Shown piece by piece: positions 10,740 through 23,079 of a DNA stretch of 64,000 bases. Numbering within the stretch: position 1 is the stretch's first letter; each line of letters starts with the position of its first letter. A model generated the notes under the pieces. It saw only the letters and a program-made list of their open reading frames with translations, was not told the DNA's origin and made no database searches. Made by a program: the position numbers and the translations under genes. The stretch comes from Limnanthes douglasii subsp. nivea. Its lineage: Eukaryota; Streptophyta; Magnoliopsida; Brassicales; Limnanthaceae. The stretch spans positions 3,833,670 through 3,897,669 of the forward strand of contig JAUPFV010000005.1 of assembly GCA_036936605.1 (NCBI GenBank), read 5' to 3'.

Positions 10740-12347
10740 ATTTAAATTAGAATATAGTCCACCGGCTACGCGTCTTTTTTCATTTAGTTTAGCGACTAAA
10801 AGATTATTCTTTGGTTTAGCCATGTGTCCTTATAGTTAAATGGGGTGAGTCTCACAAATAGTTTTTCAATTTTTAATGTTATTCTTATTATTTAAATTTA
10901 ATATTTTTAAAATATTTTTTGTTTTTTATTTTTTTATTTTTTATTCTTCTAAAAACCAAGTATGACAAAAACATAAAAAAAAATAATTAAAAAATAAAAA
11001 ATAAATTAATTTTTTTTTCCCCAAGAATAGCTTTTTTTATTGATAATAAACAGAAGTTTACAATTGCAATTGCAAATATAAGTATGTTTCTCACTTTATA
11101 GTTTGTGAGAACATTAGATTGAAAACATTTATACTCATTATACATTTCCCTAACAGACTCTTCTTCATTCCTTCCTTGCCGCCTCTCTCTTCCCATCTTA
11201 GCATCCTTTGTATTCCTTCTTGAGCAAACTCCTAGAACCCCTTGCTGCCTTAAATAAAGCTTCATCATCTAAATCCTATCCTGCAAAATCAGAACCAAGA
11301 ATGGTCAAGTCTTCCAACTTGCCAACAGATTAGTCAAAAAATCGAAAGTATCCTAAGTTTAAAGATTCCAACAAGGTGATTGCAGTTAACTCATTCAGAG
11401 AATGGGGTGATTCTACTATAAATCTGGATTGAATTTTTAATGCGTGCTTCGCTATCCAATCAGCAGCAGCATTCTGCTCTCTATAAACATGCTTTAAAGT
11501 CATTTGAGGTTTAATTAAAGATCTACAATATTTCAGAATCTTATCTAAGTACCATGGATATTTTCCAGTTGCAATCATATTGAATACACTAATACAATCT
11601 GTTTCAATATCAATATAAGTTATATCATTATCGTTACAATACATAAGACCATTTACTAAAGCAATAACTTCAGCCATTTCAGCAGAACACTTACCAATTA
11701 AGTCACCTTTAGCAACTATAGTAGATCCTAAACTATTCCTAATGATATAACCATAACTAGAATCACCATTTATTAGAGAAGAACCGTTAACATTCAATTT
11801 CAATCTATTATTTACAGATAGAGACCAAACAACGTACTGACTCGATTTTGAATTCACAGTATGATTAAAGCACCTTAATTCTCTAGCTATATGCAAGTCC
11901 CTAGACCAGTGTTTCCTGGTTAATTTTCTACCAAAATATAGTGTTGATAACATGAACAGAATGTGATTAATTATTCTTTTAGGTGAAAGAACATTGAAAA
12001 CATTATCATTAATAAAAAATAAATTAAAGTCGATGGTAAAAAAATTTAAAAAATAAAAATATTTATTAAAAAATATTTATTTTTCGATACTCAGTTTTTA
12101 GATGAATAATATATATATATATATATATATTAAAAAATTATAGGATAAATAGTATTAAAAGTTGATGAACTATTTGTGAGACTCGTACCATTCAATTATA
12201 GGACACGTGGCTGAACCAGGTAAAAGAGTACGCGCGGAGACTAAAGTTATAGATTTTGAATACTTGATGGACTTTGACTGGTGAATTTTTAGTCGATGGA
12301 CTAAATGAAAGAAAACGAAATATTCGATGAACTATATTCTGATTTTA
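10740..12347. mobile_element. Long-TIR DNA element carrying an RNase H-like gene
   Basis: The left end (about 10740-10970) is an imperfect inverted copy of the right end (about 12085-12347). The pairing runs from AGAATATAGTCCACCGG on the left to CGATGAACTATATTCT on the right, and includes GAGACTC and GGACAC-GTGGCT blocks. The right arm has an extra ~70 bp. TIRs this long are typical of Mutator-like elements. An uninterrupted copy of the flanking repeat R2 at 61171-61865 supports the boundaries. I cannot define a clean 9-bp duplication (only TAAAA is visible on both sides), so the superfamily is uncertain. An AT dinucleotide run lies at about 12108-12130. Confidence 0.7.
11330..11953 (-). CDS. 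RNase H-like domain protein (RVT_3 type), element-borne
   Basis: An intact 207-codon frame. The RNase H fold spans about residues 45-175. KLNVNGSS is the first strand, where the usual catalytic Asp is Asn. AEMAEVIALVNGL carries the second acidic residue, IETDCISVF the third, and REQNAAADWIAKHA the C-terminal helix with Asp. RVT_3 domains hydrolyse RNA in RNA-DNA hybrids when the acidic residues are intact. They occur in plant LINEs and as many stand-alone plant genes. The frame lies inside the long-TIR element, in the middle third, with no reverse transcriptase beside it, which suggests capture of a LINE or host fragment. The Asn for Asp makes nuclease activity doubtful. The first Met is taken as start without further evidence; expression is unknown. 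Confidence 0.65.
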   Translation of the reverse strand: MLSTLYFGRKLTRKHWSRDLHIARELRCFNHTVNSKSSQYVVWSLSVNNRLKLNVNGSSLINGDSSYGYIIRNSLGSTIVAKGDLIGKCSAEMAEVIALVNGLMYCNDNDITYIDIETDCISVFNMIATGKYPWYLDKILKYCRSLIKPQMTLKHVYREQNAAADWIAKHALKIQSRFIVESPHSLNELTAITLLESLNLGYFRFFD

Positions 12348-12349
12348 GC

Positions 12350-13340
12350 GTAAAACATAAGAAGTAATAAAAAATATTCAGAAAAGTAATATAAAAATAT
12401 ATAATAATTTTTTATCAAATTGTAACAAAAACTTTTACAATATGTATTACAAAAACAATATAAAATATAAATAATTATTTTTTGTTTAAATATTATAAAC
12501 TCAATCTTAAAAGTCCACGACATTAAAAAAAAGTTAACATTATTAAGAGAGATAGATCCATAACTAAAATTAAGAGTATGCCAAAAATAATAATAATAAA
12601 TTTAACAAAAATAAATAATTGACTATTTAGTAAAAATATATCAATGTTTCATTTACAACTCAAGATAAATATTTATTTTTAGTCTAAACATAAATGCATT
12701 ATCTTATTACTCATCGCTTGGAATCGCTTGAAAATCTCTTGATCATTTGGATGACACTTAATAATTTGAGTTCTTTTTCGATGATCCAACTCAAAATATT
12801 CATTTTTAAATATATTATTTGAAGATGGTGGATCACTTGACGAAGGATTAGAAGTAAGTTCTTCAAATGGTCTTTATGTTGATTCTGTTGTGATAATATA
12901 AGTATTAAACTCTTAAATTTTAAAGCTTGCGCAACATTCTATAAACATATCAAACTAAATCATCTATTAAAATCTCAACAAACAAAACAAAATGCACTAG
13001 TAATATGAACAAACCTAAAATTAGTAACCATATTATTTGAAAACTTAAATACAATTAGTAATCAAATCACTCCAAAACATATTTTATTATTCAAACTTTA
13101 ATCTTATTATAATATCTTATTATTTAAATATAATCATTTAATTAGTAAACTTGGTATAAAAAATTTATTACTTAAATACAAATAATAAATTATCAAAATA
13201 TGATTAATAAACTTATATAAATGATTCATGTACAATTTTTTTATCGAGTGTCTATAAGGTTTAAACTCGTGACCTAGAGTAATAACATTAGGGTCTTTAC
13301 CGCTATACTAAACAATTTTTAAAAATTAGGGTATGTCATA
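12350..13340. repeat. Dispersed repeat R2, right part, with an insertion
   Basis: 12350-12775 and 13240-13340 match 61218-61670 and 61680-61790, with shared phrases TTAACAAAAATAAATA, TTGAAAATCTCTTGATCATT and GACCTAGAGTAATAACA. About 460 bp at 12777-13238 is absent from the other copy and unrecognised. The part of R2 left of the long-TIR element lies at about 10680-10739. Confidence 0.7.
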
Positions 13341-13559
13341 ACATAAAGTTATGGGATTATGATATAAAGTTCGAACAAAAATGAAAAATAAAAGTTCATG
13401 CCTTAGCTATTTTTCTAAGGGGTTCCAGTCCGAGAGACCTATTAAGATAAACGAGGATTCATAAGATACCTAGAGAAGTCAGGACTGATATAGAAAGTAA
13501 CGATCAATGATCATGGGAAAGAATCCAACTCATATCTCTAACAAGACAAATCTTAAACT

Positions 13560-15300
13560 AGTCCATCAAGTTTTTGTTTCTAAAATCTAATAATGAAGTT
13601 GATTATGAAGCTACAATTACGAGACATCACCTAATAATAATTTATAGTGCCAATAAGGTAAAACTTTTAAACAACTCACAACTAGTGATTAGTCAAATGT
13701 CAGGACATGCTGCAAAAAAAGTATATGATTCAATACTTGACGAAATTAAAGTGTTTAGTTTTTTAATTTTAATATGTTGAATTCAAACAAATGCATATGA
13801 CATGAAATTCAATAACTGATGCACTCACTTTTTTTTCCGTATACATCTTCAGTATCAGGAATAATACTACAAGAATATCTTTCCATCACGTTGTCGAATT
13901 ATTTTTTCTTGAAATTCACATTCGAATAGAGGATGAAATAAAAGAAGAAGAAAAATAAGAAGAATAAGAAGAAGATGAAGAGGAAGAAGAAAATGGACGA
14001 ACGCTAACAAAATGAGTATATGACAGAAATAGTGTTACCCGAAGGCAAAAGTGAGGCATAAAAAATAAAAAGAAGGTTCACAAGTTTGTTTAAGCACATG
14101 ACACACTGTATAAGAAAGCACTATCCAAATCTTTATTAACGTTCTTAGGCACATGTGAAGTTAACTTTGTCATGTAAGAATTACATAAGGGAGAAAGTAG
14201 TACCCATTTTATGTATAAAATATTATACGAAAAAATATTACTACACGGCTTCAATTACCAAACATTATGCAAGATGCAAAGAAAAAATATCAAATAGTAT
14301 GATATGTGTCGTCGACTCACCAATTTGTACAAGTCCAGCAAGACTATTAGAATCAATAATCGAGGCAATCACATTTGATATATGTAAAATGGATATTATG
14401 AGACCTTTGTCGATGGCTCAACAAAGAAGAAAGTTATAATAGTAGTTGTAGATTACATCTCAAAATGGATAGAGGCATGACATGTGCTAACATCACGATG
14501 ATATGGCTAAAAACATTTTAAAAGAAATTATATTGTATATGTACGGGATTATGAGATTTATCATTACAACAATGAAATACAATAACATTACAAAGTTATG
14601 CAAACAAAATTGAATAAAATAAATATATTTTTATCCGTTCCATTCAGGCTAATAATCAGGTTGAAGTGACTAGCACAATATTGATTATGAGCATCAAGAA
14701 GATATTGGAAATATCAGTTGGAATTCGGCCAAATTACCTACAAGAAGTTTTATGGTCATACCGAACAACACATAGAAGTTCCAATGAAAATAAATGATTT
14801 GTCATGGTGTATAAAGTGGAGGCAGTAATTTCAACGGAGATATGCAAGATATGTCATAGGATATCAACATACAACGAAGCAAATAATGATCAAAATCGAA
14901 GAGTAACAATAAAACTAGTTGAAGAAAGAAGGGTCAAAACTCATATTCGATCAAAATATTTTAAAACACTAATGAGGAATATATATAATTCCATAATTTG
15001 GTTCAAGAGTTTTATACTAGGAGACAAAGTGTTAGGATGAAATTTTCTACACATAAAGGAAAATATGCTCGAACAATTAGGCTCAAATTAGGAAGGATTG
15101 TTTATGGTTAAAGTGGAAATAAAGTCAAGAACTAGAAAATACTAAAAGACAAGGGAAATAAAGTTAGGAACCCTTGAAAGATAGAGCATTTAAAACTCGA
15201 GCATAGTCTTACAAACTAAATAACTTATAATTCATTAGTCATATACTATTTCTTATATCGGTGAGGCGGGAAGGTTTTGAAGATGCAGTCAACATTTGTA
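13560..15300 (+). pseudogene. Relic Ty3/gypsy pol (Tat-type RNase H and integrase)
   Basis: A strongly decayed, AT-shifted gypsy fragment. The frame at 13574 reads LKSNNEVDYEATI and NNSQLVISQMSGHA, matching the second, archaeal-type RNase H found only in Tat-lineage elements. 14155-14439 holds a zinc-binding remnant and FDICKMDIMRPLSMA, the usual RWG-D-L-GPLPMA stretch before the integrase core. About 14440-14480 gives VVVDYISKWIEA, and 14804-15040 matches the integrase C-terminus (ILGDKVLG). Stops interrupt every block. A GGCGGGAAGGTTTTGAAGA motif at 15264 matches a post-pol motif in Tat1 and Tat2. It is much older than either. Confidence 0.8.
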
Positions 15301-18300
15301 AAATGTTTTTTGTGCAAAAGAATATGGCTTATCTATTGTTTATATAACAAAATATAACTAAAAAACAAAAGACTAAATATGTCGAAGTAGAAATAACCTC
15401 CAGAAATTATAAGATTTACGCAAAAACCAATTAACAGACAACAATACATACTTAAATTAGTTAAGATGTAATACTTATATTCGTAAGAACAAATAATAAA
15501 TATGCCTTACTTGATAAGAATTATCATTGTACAAGTATTTTAATTAAGAACAACATCATATAATAATAAACACACTATGAATGACCATTATTCTCAAAAC
15601 ATGTAAGCTTTATTTGCTTAAAAAATAAGAACACTACCATTAACCATAAACCATAAACCCTAACTATACTTGAAAAACTTTTGAAAACTTCAAGTAAAGA
15701 ACCTAAGTGTTTAACAAAAATAAATTATCATCCTATTGAAATTATCCAATAAAAAACATATAATATAAAATGTTCTATACATAAAGGCTCGCTCATGCAA
15801 CAAAAAATAAAAATAGTACGCATAAAATAAATATATACATACATATATAAAAACTATTATAATATTGATTATCACTTACAAAAAATACATGGTAGCGAAA
15901 ACCAAGTTCGTACAATAATTTAAGAATGAATAACAAGCTAAGAAGTAACAATCACCTATACAACGTCGTCTTCAACATTTTAAGCCTTAGCAACGGTCGC
16001 GTGGGAATTATCTGCCTCAACCACATTCTTATTAACTCCATTTTTCTACCATATTTAGTTGTCACGTGATCTTTAATATTCTTCTACTCAATTTCCTCAA
16101 ACATTGAAAAATACGTTTCTATTTTTATTCCATCATCACAAAAGAGCTATAAAGTCAGGAGACCATCAGTCTAATCAATATCATTTGGCCGCTTGGCCTC
16201 AAGAAAATTATACCCAAAGTTATCAAGTCTAAGCTTGGATACTCCTTACGACAAGTAAGAATAGTACTTCGTTGAAGCAATTTGATGTTGAACATAAAGC
16301 CCGTTCTAAAGTTTTAAATGCTTATAAAACCTCAAAGTTTTAATCTAATGAACTTGCTGATTAATCAAGCTAATATAGGCAACGCAAAAGGCCATAATGT
16401 GTCTTGACTCACGTGTTATATATATATCGACCCCCACGACAAGAAAGACAAACGCCTCTCTGTTACCTAGATACTTACAATCTACAAACTCATTTACAAG
16501 AGTTTGTCCTTACTTTATCCTTCATAAAACACTAGAGGGCTACTCATCGATATCCAACAAAGAATCAAACATGCCGAAGAAACAGGTAAAAACCTAGCAC
16601 CCACTAATGGTTAATTATACTATTTTCTTTTGGAAAAATAAAGCTTTTTATCTTCGATGGAGATTTTGGTCGGTAAAGTTTTTTAACAAGGCATAAACAG
16701 TAAAGTACAAACCAAGTTGGAGACCTCTCTGACGACAACTCAAATAGAAAATTACACTAACCAAGCCTTAATACAGTTAGGAGTCTAGACGACATGTCCG
16801 ACACTGCTAGGAGTCTAGCCGACATGCCCGACACCGTTACTTCGACATAAAAAACGACGCATCGACAAAAAGATAAATATAGACAGAACCACAAAAATTT
16901 ACAAAATCTAAATCACAAGCTTTAGTAAAAAGAAAGAATAACTAAAAGATTACATTATCCAGATTTATTATCGACCATCATATAGTCTTTAAGTTTCACT
17001 ACATCCAACTCAAGGACCGAAGAAAACTCGTGATAAAACTACATTTCATATATATAATATTCGGATAATACTAAATGGTGAAAGATTATATTTATATCTA
17101 ATTAATATCGTAAATTGCTAAAAACATTAATCACTAATCATTATTTCAAAACAAACATGTAACAACCGAAGACAAAGATAAATGTAGGATTTACTATATT
17201 TTTGTAAAAATATTAGTTATGTTTGTTGTAGGTTGATACATACCAGTTGAAACAATTATAATGATGTGAAACTAATTATTGATTATTGATGTAATAGTAA
17301 TAAGATTGTTTTAAAACATTGTGGATTCTATTTTGTTATTTTTTCACTAATTACCTCTTATTTTTAGTCGAACAAATATTGTGATACATATTTCGATTTT
17401 TTAATGTCCAAATTAAACTTTTTTTGTTTCATTCTCCGAACTAAAAACATAACCGGATTTCGGTTTAAGTGGGTGGATAATTTTATTTTTTTAATTTGGT
17501 CCATCCATCTCATTCAAATTTAATGGAGAGGGTTTTCTAATTTTCAAATTCTATAAATTAATTCCGATGCGCTTTTTTTGGCGTCAAACTTTGTAAAGAG
17601 AAACTAAAATCTATAAATCTTTTAGGATCTTGCTAGCCGGTGTTTTTGGACACAAATTAATTAATAAAAAAATTAATTATTCCTTTTGAAAAAATTCTGT
17701 CAACTAATGTTCAGATTTATTTTATTTTATATTATATAAAAGAGTTCCAAAAAGAAACCACTAAAATCTTCCCAACCGATGCCCGAAAGCATCAGATAGC
17801 ATTTTCCATCATTCTAAAACCAAAAACTATCACCTTAATTTCAAAATGGAAAGATTAAAAGGAAAAAAGAAATCGTTACTATTCACCAATTTAATTCTAG
17901 AATCTCATGCGTAACCTCTTTCTGTCTCGAATAAAACCATTTTAATACTCCGTCGTTCAAGAAAAATATATTAGTCTTAATTTATTTGATGTTTCAAATT
18001 CCAATAATAATAGCTTATACTTATAAATTATAAGAGTGATATATAAAAGTTAATGGATTTTGCTGACCGGTGCCATGGACACCGGTTATAGAGCATTAAA
18101 TATTGGCATTTTGGTTAATCTAAAATATGTTTATTAGACGAATTAATGATTAGAACTTATAATTTTTTATATAGACACAAATACCCTCGCATTAAATAGG
18201 TAGAATAATTTAAATTATGCTATCGATAGAAGTAAGATTAAAATTTTAAATTTATTTATAAAAATAAAAATAATTTAAAAACTACACTTTTGGAAAGGAA

Positions 18301-19110
18301 TATATCTCTTTTAAAAATATAATTTTTTTAAATTATACTGATTAAATTTTTATATTAGAATTCAATTTTTACCGACTTATACTTTAAAAAAAGATTAGTT
18401 TTAATATCAATTTTTAAAAAATACTTTGAACTATATATGAAAATAATACCAATTTGTTATATAAAATATATTTTTGAAAAATTGATGAAAATAAAATCAA
18501 ATTGCTTAGGTAAAAAATATTTTTAAATCACAATTAGAAATCTTATATATTATTTAAAAAAAAATATATGACAAAATTAGATTTAATATTATAAAAATAT
18601 TTTAAAATATACATAAAAATAAAATCAAATTTGTTATATATTTTTTTAAAATAAATAAATAAAAATAAAATCAAATTTGTTATATAATTTCTTTTTTATA
18701 ATCAAATCAATTTTTTTATTTAAAACTATAATTATAAAATCACTTATATTTTTTAATTTGAAAACCTAGGTTTGAAAATTATTGTTATTTTTGAATTTGA
18801 CATACATATAGAAAAAGGTAGCTGTGCTTCAAATCAATTACAATTAGATTTTATTAACCTTATATTAAGAGGACTAGTTAGGTTTATATAAAAAGTATAA
18901 ATGCTAGCTATTATAAGTAAAAAAATATGTGCTATTTAATGCTTGCTGCTGTTAGCCAAACCCAAAGTTGGTCAATACGACTAATGATTACTCATGCTTA
19001 AATGAACAATTGATTCCTCATTGAAATTTGAAACCATTCATTACTCATTGTGAAACCAAACCGTTCGTTTGTATTACGAGTATAAAAATATGCAAACCTT
19101 AAAGAAAAAT
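15301..19110. other. Long AT-rich intergenic region
   Basis: No convincing gene. A 30-bp direct repeat (TAGGAGTCTAGMCGACATG...) occurs twice at about 16776-16838. Sequence at 16390-16900 is less AT-rich and could be the 3' UTR or LTR remains of the gypsy relic. The phrase TTGCTAGCCGGTG at 17638 and TTGCTGACCGGTG at 18059 look like related element ends. ATAAAATCAAATTTGTTATATA occurs twice at about 18617-18690. Confidence 0.5.
18055..18985. mobile_element. Possible non-autonomous TIR element
   Basis: The left end reads TTTTGCTGACCGGTG followed by AGCATTAAATA. The right end carries TATTTAATGCT followed by TTAGCCAAACCC, roughly the inverse. The terminal inverted repeat is degenerate and no target duplication is clear, so this is tentative. 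Confidence 0.3.
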
Positions 19111-19124
19111 GAAGTACACTAACA

Positions 19125-19260
19125 ACGTTTATAAAAAAAAAAATCCGAGTTTCTTGTTTGGTGTAGGTAATGTGTTCCGATTTTGTTGGGTCTACTTGGT
19201 TGTGCCTTAAGATTTTTTTTTCTTAAAATTTAGAATCATTGTCACTGTTTCAGGTTTTGT
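19125..19260 (+). promoter_or_regulatory. Upstream region of F-box-2
   Basis: A TATA-like TTTATAAAAAA lies at about 19129. TAGGTAATG near 19165 and TTTCAGG at 19250-19256 are shared with the region before F-box-1 and may mark a 5'-UTR intron ending just before the start codon. Inferred from conservation between the two copies only. Confidence 0.4.
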
Positions 19261-19287
19261 TAGATACTAAAAAAAGACAACTCAAGG

Positions 19288-20602
19288 ATGAAGATGAAAT
19301 CAAATTCGGACCGTATCAGCAACTTGTCCACTGATTTAACAGACATTATCCTCTCTAAACTTCCTATCAAAGAAGCAGCAAGAACAAGTATTGTATCTAA
19401 GAAATGGAGGTCTAACTGGCTCTCATTGCCCATCCTTACTATGGACGACTCTGGTATCACAACAGAGCAATTTCTAGACGCTGTCAATCAAATTCTGCTT
19501 CAGCGTTCCGGATCGATACGTGTATTTACTCTTAATGTTTCAGAAATTGAAAGCTGCATGGACATTGAACATTGGATTTGGTATTTATCCATGAAAGGCC
19601 TTACTGAATTTACACTACAACTTTGGACTCAGGATCTGGGTCATGAACGGACTTTTTGTGAACTGAGTTCTGGCTTTTATTACTTTCAAAGTCTTGTTAC
19701 CTTGAAACTTCGTTTCTGCCATATAGTAGTTCCTGTTGCATTTCCGGGGTTAAAAAGCCTTATCAGGCTTGAACTAGATGATGTGAGTTTTGAGGATGAT
19801 GGCCAAATTATTCTACTAGAAAGATGTCCTCTGCTTAAATATTGGCTCCCAAAATTGAGTCCTTCGTGTTTGAAGGATGTATTGAAGATAGTCTAAGTCT
19901 CAGTTCTAAATCACTTGTTAATGTATCGATTTGTATGGAGGAGCCACCGCAATCGTTACCACGAGCGCACGTATTTTTAGTGCGAGGAGATTACATAATG
20001 GTAATATTTTTTTTTACTTTTTTTAGATCTGGGCTGTTACGTAATTGAATTTGACATTCTTTTTTTATATTTGTTTATGGCTCAGAAACTGTGGGAGGCT
20101 CTTGAGACCGAGCCTTATATTTTATCTAATATTCAACATCTTCACTTAGAAGATTTCAATATTCAAGATTCGATTGAGCGGTCTTCTGCAGTCAATTTAA
20201 TTACTAACTCTCCAAATTTGGATAAACTTTCCATTTCTGTTGATGAGGTGAGTATCTTATTGTTTTGGTCAAGACTTTTTGTATTTTTTAACGAATTTGA
20301 TGTGATTTTGTTATTTATAGAAATCCTCAAAAAGAGTTGGAAAGCCAAGTGACGTAGAAAAAACATCATTTAGTGCTTCAAAGCTCAAAACAGTAGAGAT
20401 AGAAGAGTTTTCGGGTCTGAGCTGTGAAATGGAGTTTGTGGAACTCTTGCTTTCCAAATCGCCGGTGCTCGAGTCAATTGTCATCAAAGCTAGTAAATCA
20501 GTGAGCAACTGCAATAGCCATAAAATGTTAAAAAAATTGACACGATTTCGTCGTGCTGCACCTTATGCCCAGCTAATATTTTTGGACTCCGAAGACAAAT
20601 AG
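19288..20602 (+). pseudogene. F-box/FBD protein gene (F-box-2), three exons, one frameshift
   Basis: Exon 1 is 19288-20000, exon 2 20086-20247 and exon 3 20321-20602, with GT-AG introns of 85 and 73 nt. Exons 2 and 3 are in phase with the end of exon 1. The product would be about 385 residues: an F-box at residues 7-45 (LTDIILSKLPIKEAARTSIV, WRSNWLSLP), leucine-rich repeats (SLVTLKLRFCHI, SLIRLELDDVSF), then a C-terminal FBD region (FSGLSCEMEFVELLLSKSPV) ending LIFLDSEDK and TAG. Such proteins recruit targets to SCF ubiquitin ligases. Exon 1 is 713 nt, one short of a multiple of three; the frame breaks near 19840 (LLKYW, then APKIESFVFEG in the next frame). This is either a recent pseudogene, an assembly error, or a shorter 202-residue product ending at 19896. 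Confidence 0.85.
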
Positions 20603-22672
20603 ATCTGAACCTAGTTTTATTTTGGTAAAGCCACATGAATTCCCTAAGCTAAACTTCAATATTTCTTTAGTGGTTTTCTTTTTGTGTTTGTTTTGAAGTG
20701 GTTAAGTTTCTGCAGGGACTTTCTAATCTAGTTTTTGGTGTCAAGGTGGTACAGAATCTTAGTTGTACTGTAAACCTTTAATCTACTTTTATAATTAACG
20801 TGTAATGGATCTTATAAACGCTGGGTTGCTATTTTTTCTTCGAGCTTTATAAATTAAAGAACTTTTTATTTTCATGATAATTTATTTTATAAATTATTTT
20901 AAGAAAAATGAAATCAATATATAACCTGTTTAAAATGAAAAGTTAATAGAAAAATTTATACACAAAATAAGGATTGAAATAACAGCTATTTAGATGGATA
21001 AAAAATTAGTAAGAGTGAAATATTTATGTATAGCGAACCAATACTACTATAACTTTAGTGTCGCAAAAAAAAGTCGCTTACAAAGGACTAAATTTTTTTG
21101 ATTTTATCAAGTCAGAGGGACTAAATTATAAATTTTGCAATTCAAAATTAGATTTATAAATTTTATAAATCAAGAGGCTTTTACCGATGATTTTCACGGA
21201 TTAAGCCTAATATAGCCTTCTGTATATAACTTTTAACATTGTGAATAGTAAAGTTTCGCAATGATAATCCTTTTAAGTGAATTGTTATTAAAATTGCAAA
21301 GAAAATATTAATTTTTTATATAAGTGGTTGTGATTATATTTCATAATGGTGTAATTAGTGTTATATTTGATAATGGTGTAAAAAGTAGAGCGGGAAATAA
21401 TCAATGCATCAATTTATCTAAATGTGTAAATATTTATACATTTAGTTAAAGATACGCTTAATGAGATATATTAACAAAATGTCTTCCAACTACTCATTTT
21501 CATTATAGTTTATATTATTATCCCATCTCTAACTCAATTTTCAAGGAAACTTAACGCTTCGGCTAGACTAAGTGATCCAAAAATATCGATATTAATTGGC
21601 GTAGTCTATGTGAGCGACCAATTTTGTTTCCATTCAAAGCAAAATAGTCCACGATGAGATTAAACACATTGATTTGGCAGCCCACGATGAAATTGAGATG
21701 AAACATCCAACGAATGGACCACAAAATGCCCGTGTGTTTCAGGTATCATCAACCGAAGATGATTTGGTGAACCTCCAATTGAGATCGAGCGTCTAGCTCA
21801 GCAATTTATGAGTGAACAAGCGAATAACTTTTTTACATTTGCATGAACGGATACTATCGCAACTTCCCATACACAAATCCTTCGTCAAGACGATTGACAA
21901 AAGGGATGAAGAAGAAGAAGTAGATGATGCTATCTTAAAAATATTGCAAGGAATATTTGAAAAAGAAACTCTGAAGAACAAGAACTATAGGGGAGCACGA
22001 AAGGTAGAAACATAGAATTCCAATTAAGGATCCAATGATAAGGATCTAAAGCGACGAATATATCGGAGGAATCGAAGGATGAGCATTTTATCCTTCATTT
22101 TTTCCTTTACTTTTGTTTTCTTTTGTTGATGCTTTATTAATTGACTCGTCAATTTTACTCTCAATTTACCCTTCACTAAAATCATTTTTCTTTCTATGAA
22201 ATAACTTTTCCTAATCTATTTTAAAACTAAATTCGCATTATCTCCTTAAGTAAAATGTTTGGTAATCAACTATAGAGTTTTGGTCATTAACTGAAATAAA
22301 TTATGACTTTCTTTATCTCATTGATTTTGCAACAAATTTGACTTATATTGTTCTGACCTTAACTCATTCAGTTGCAACTCTAAAACACCAAAATAGAATT
22401 CGATTAATTACCTTCAAGATTCGTCGGGAAATTTTGAACATTCTTAATATCGACTACTATGCCTTGTTATAGTATTTCCAACGACATTACACTAGTTATT
22501 ATATTCTCCAATCTTAAAGAAATAATATTATCTTCTTAAATTAAAGACATTGTTACTGATGTTCCTAGTGTTACCATCATAGTTCCTTGCATAATATTAT
22601 TCCTACAAGCTGGCGAAATAATATTTGGATAGTTCACTACTTGAGATCCATGAATGTATCATCCGAGGTTTC
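20603..22672. other. Intergenic region downstream of F-box-2
   Basis: 20603-20850 is the 3' UTR; its first part resembles sequence after 28208. From 21540 to 22080 the composition is less AT-rich and short frames (for example IEIERLAQQFMSEQANNFF at about 21777) look like old coding sequence, but I do not recognise the protein. The remainder shows nothing I can name. Confidence 0.4.
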
Positions 22673-22725
22673 TTTTATCCACTTCTAATCTAGTTTATTA
22701 TAAACTAGATTAGAAGTGGATAAAA
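22673..22725. repeat. Perfect palindrome, 26-bp arms, 1-nt loop
   Basis: Arms 22673-22698 and 22700-22725 are exact reverse complements around a single T at 22699. The core of the left arm is CACTTCTAATCTAGTTTAT. It lies just outside the broken end of the copia-2 3' LTR (22743). Confidence 0.95.
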
Positions 22726-22742
22726 CTAATATTAAAGTATAA

Positions 22743-23050
22743 GAATTTGTTACACAGTTATTCCACTAATCCATTACTAACTATTTACACTTGTGTTGGG
22801 CTTAAAGTCTAGCCTAACTCAACATAAATTAAGTTAGTGATTTGGACTTCAGTCTACTGCTTCTTCTATGTAGACCCGATCCAGCACTCGACCCGACATA
22901 TAAATCCTTAGAGACCTTGTCTTCTGTCACAGCCTTTCCAGCCCCTTCAATCCCTAAATCGACACCATTCTCAACAGCTACTGCCTCTTCATTGTGTTCA
23001 TCCTTCACACCATTCAACACCCTCTGTACTTCACCTTTAGATATTCTAAC
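22743..23050 (-). repeat. 3' LTR of copia-2, outer end missing
   Basis: It matches 27455-27775 with about 30 differences in 308 bases. The inner edge GTTAGAATATC follows a purine tract GAAGGGGGGAAG on the minus strand (23051-23062), which serves as the polypurine tract. Confidence 0.85.
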
Positions 23051-23079
23051 TTCCCCCCTTCAAACGTAGCGGAGGTATA

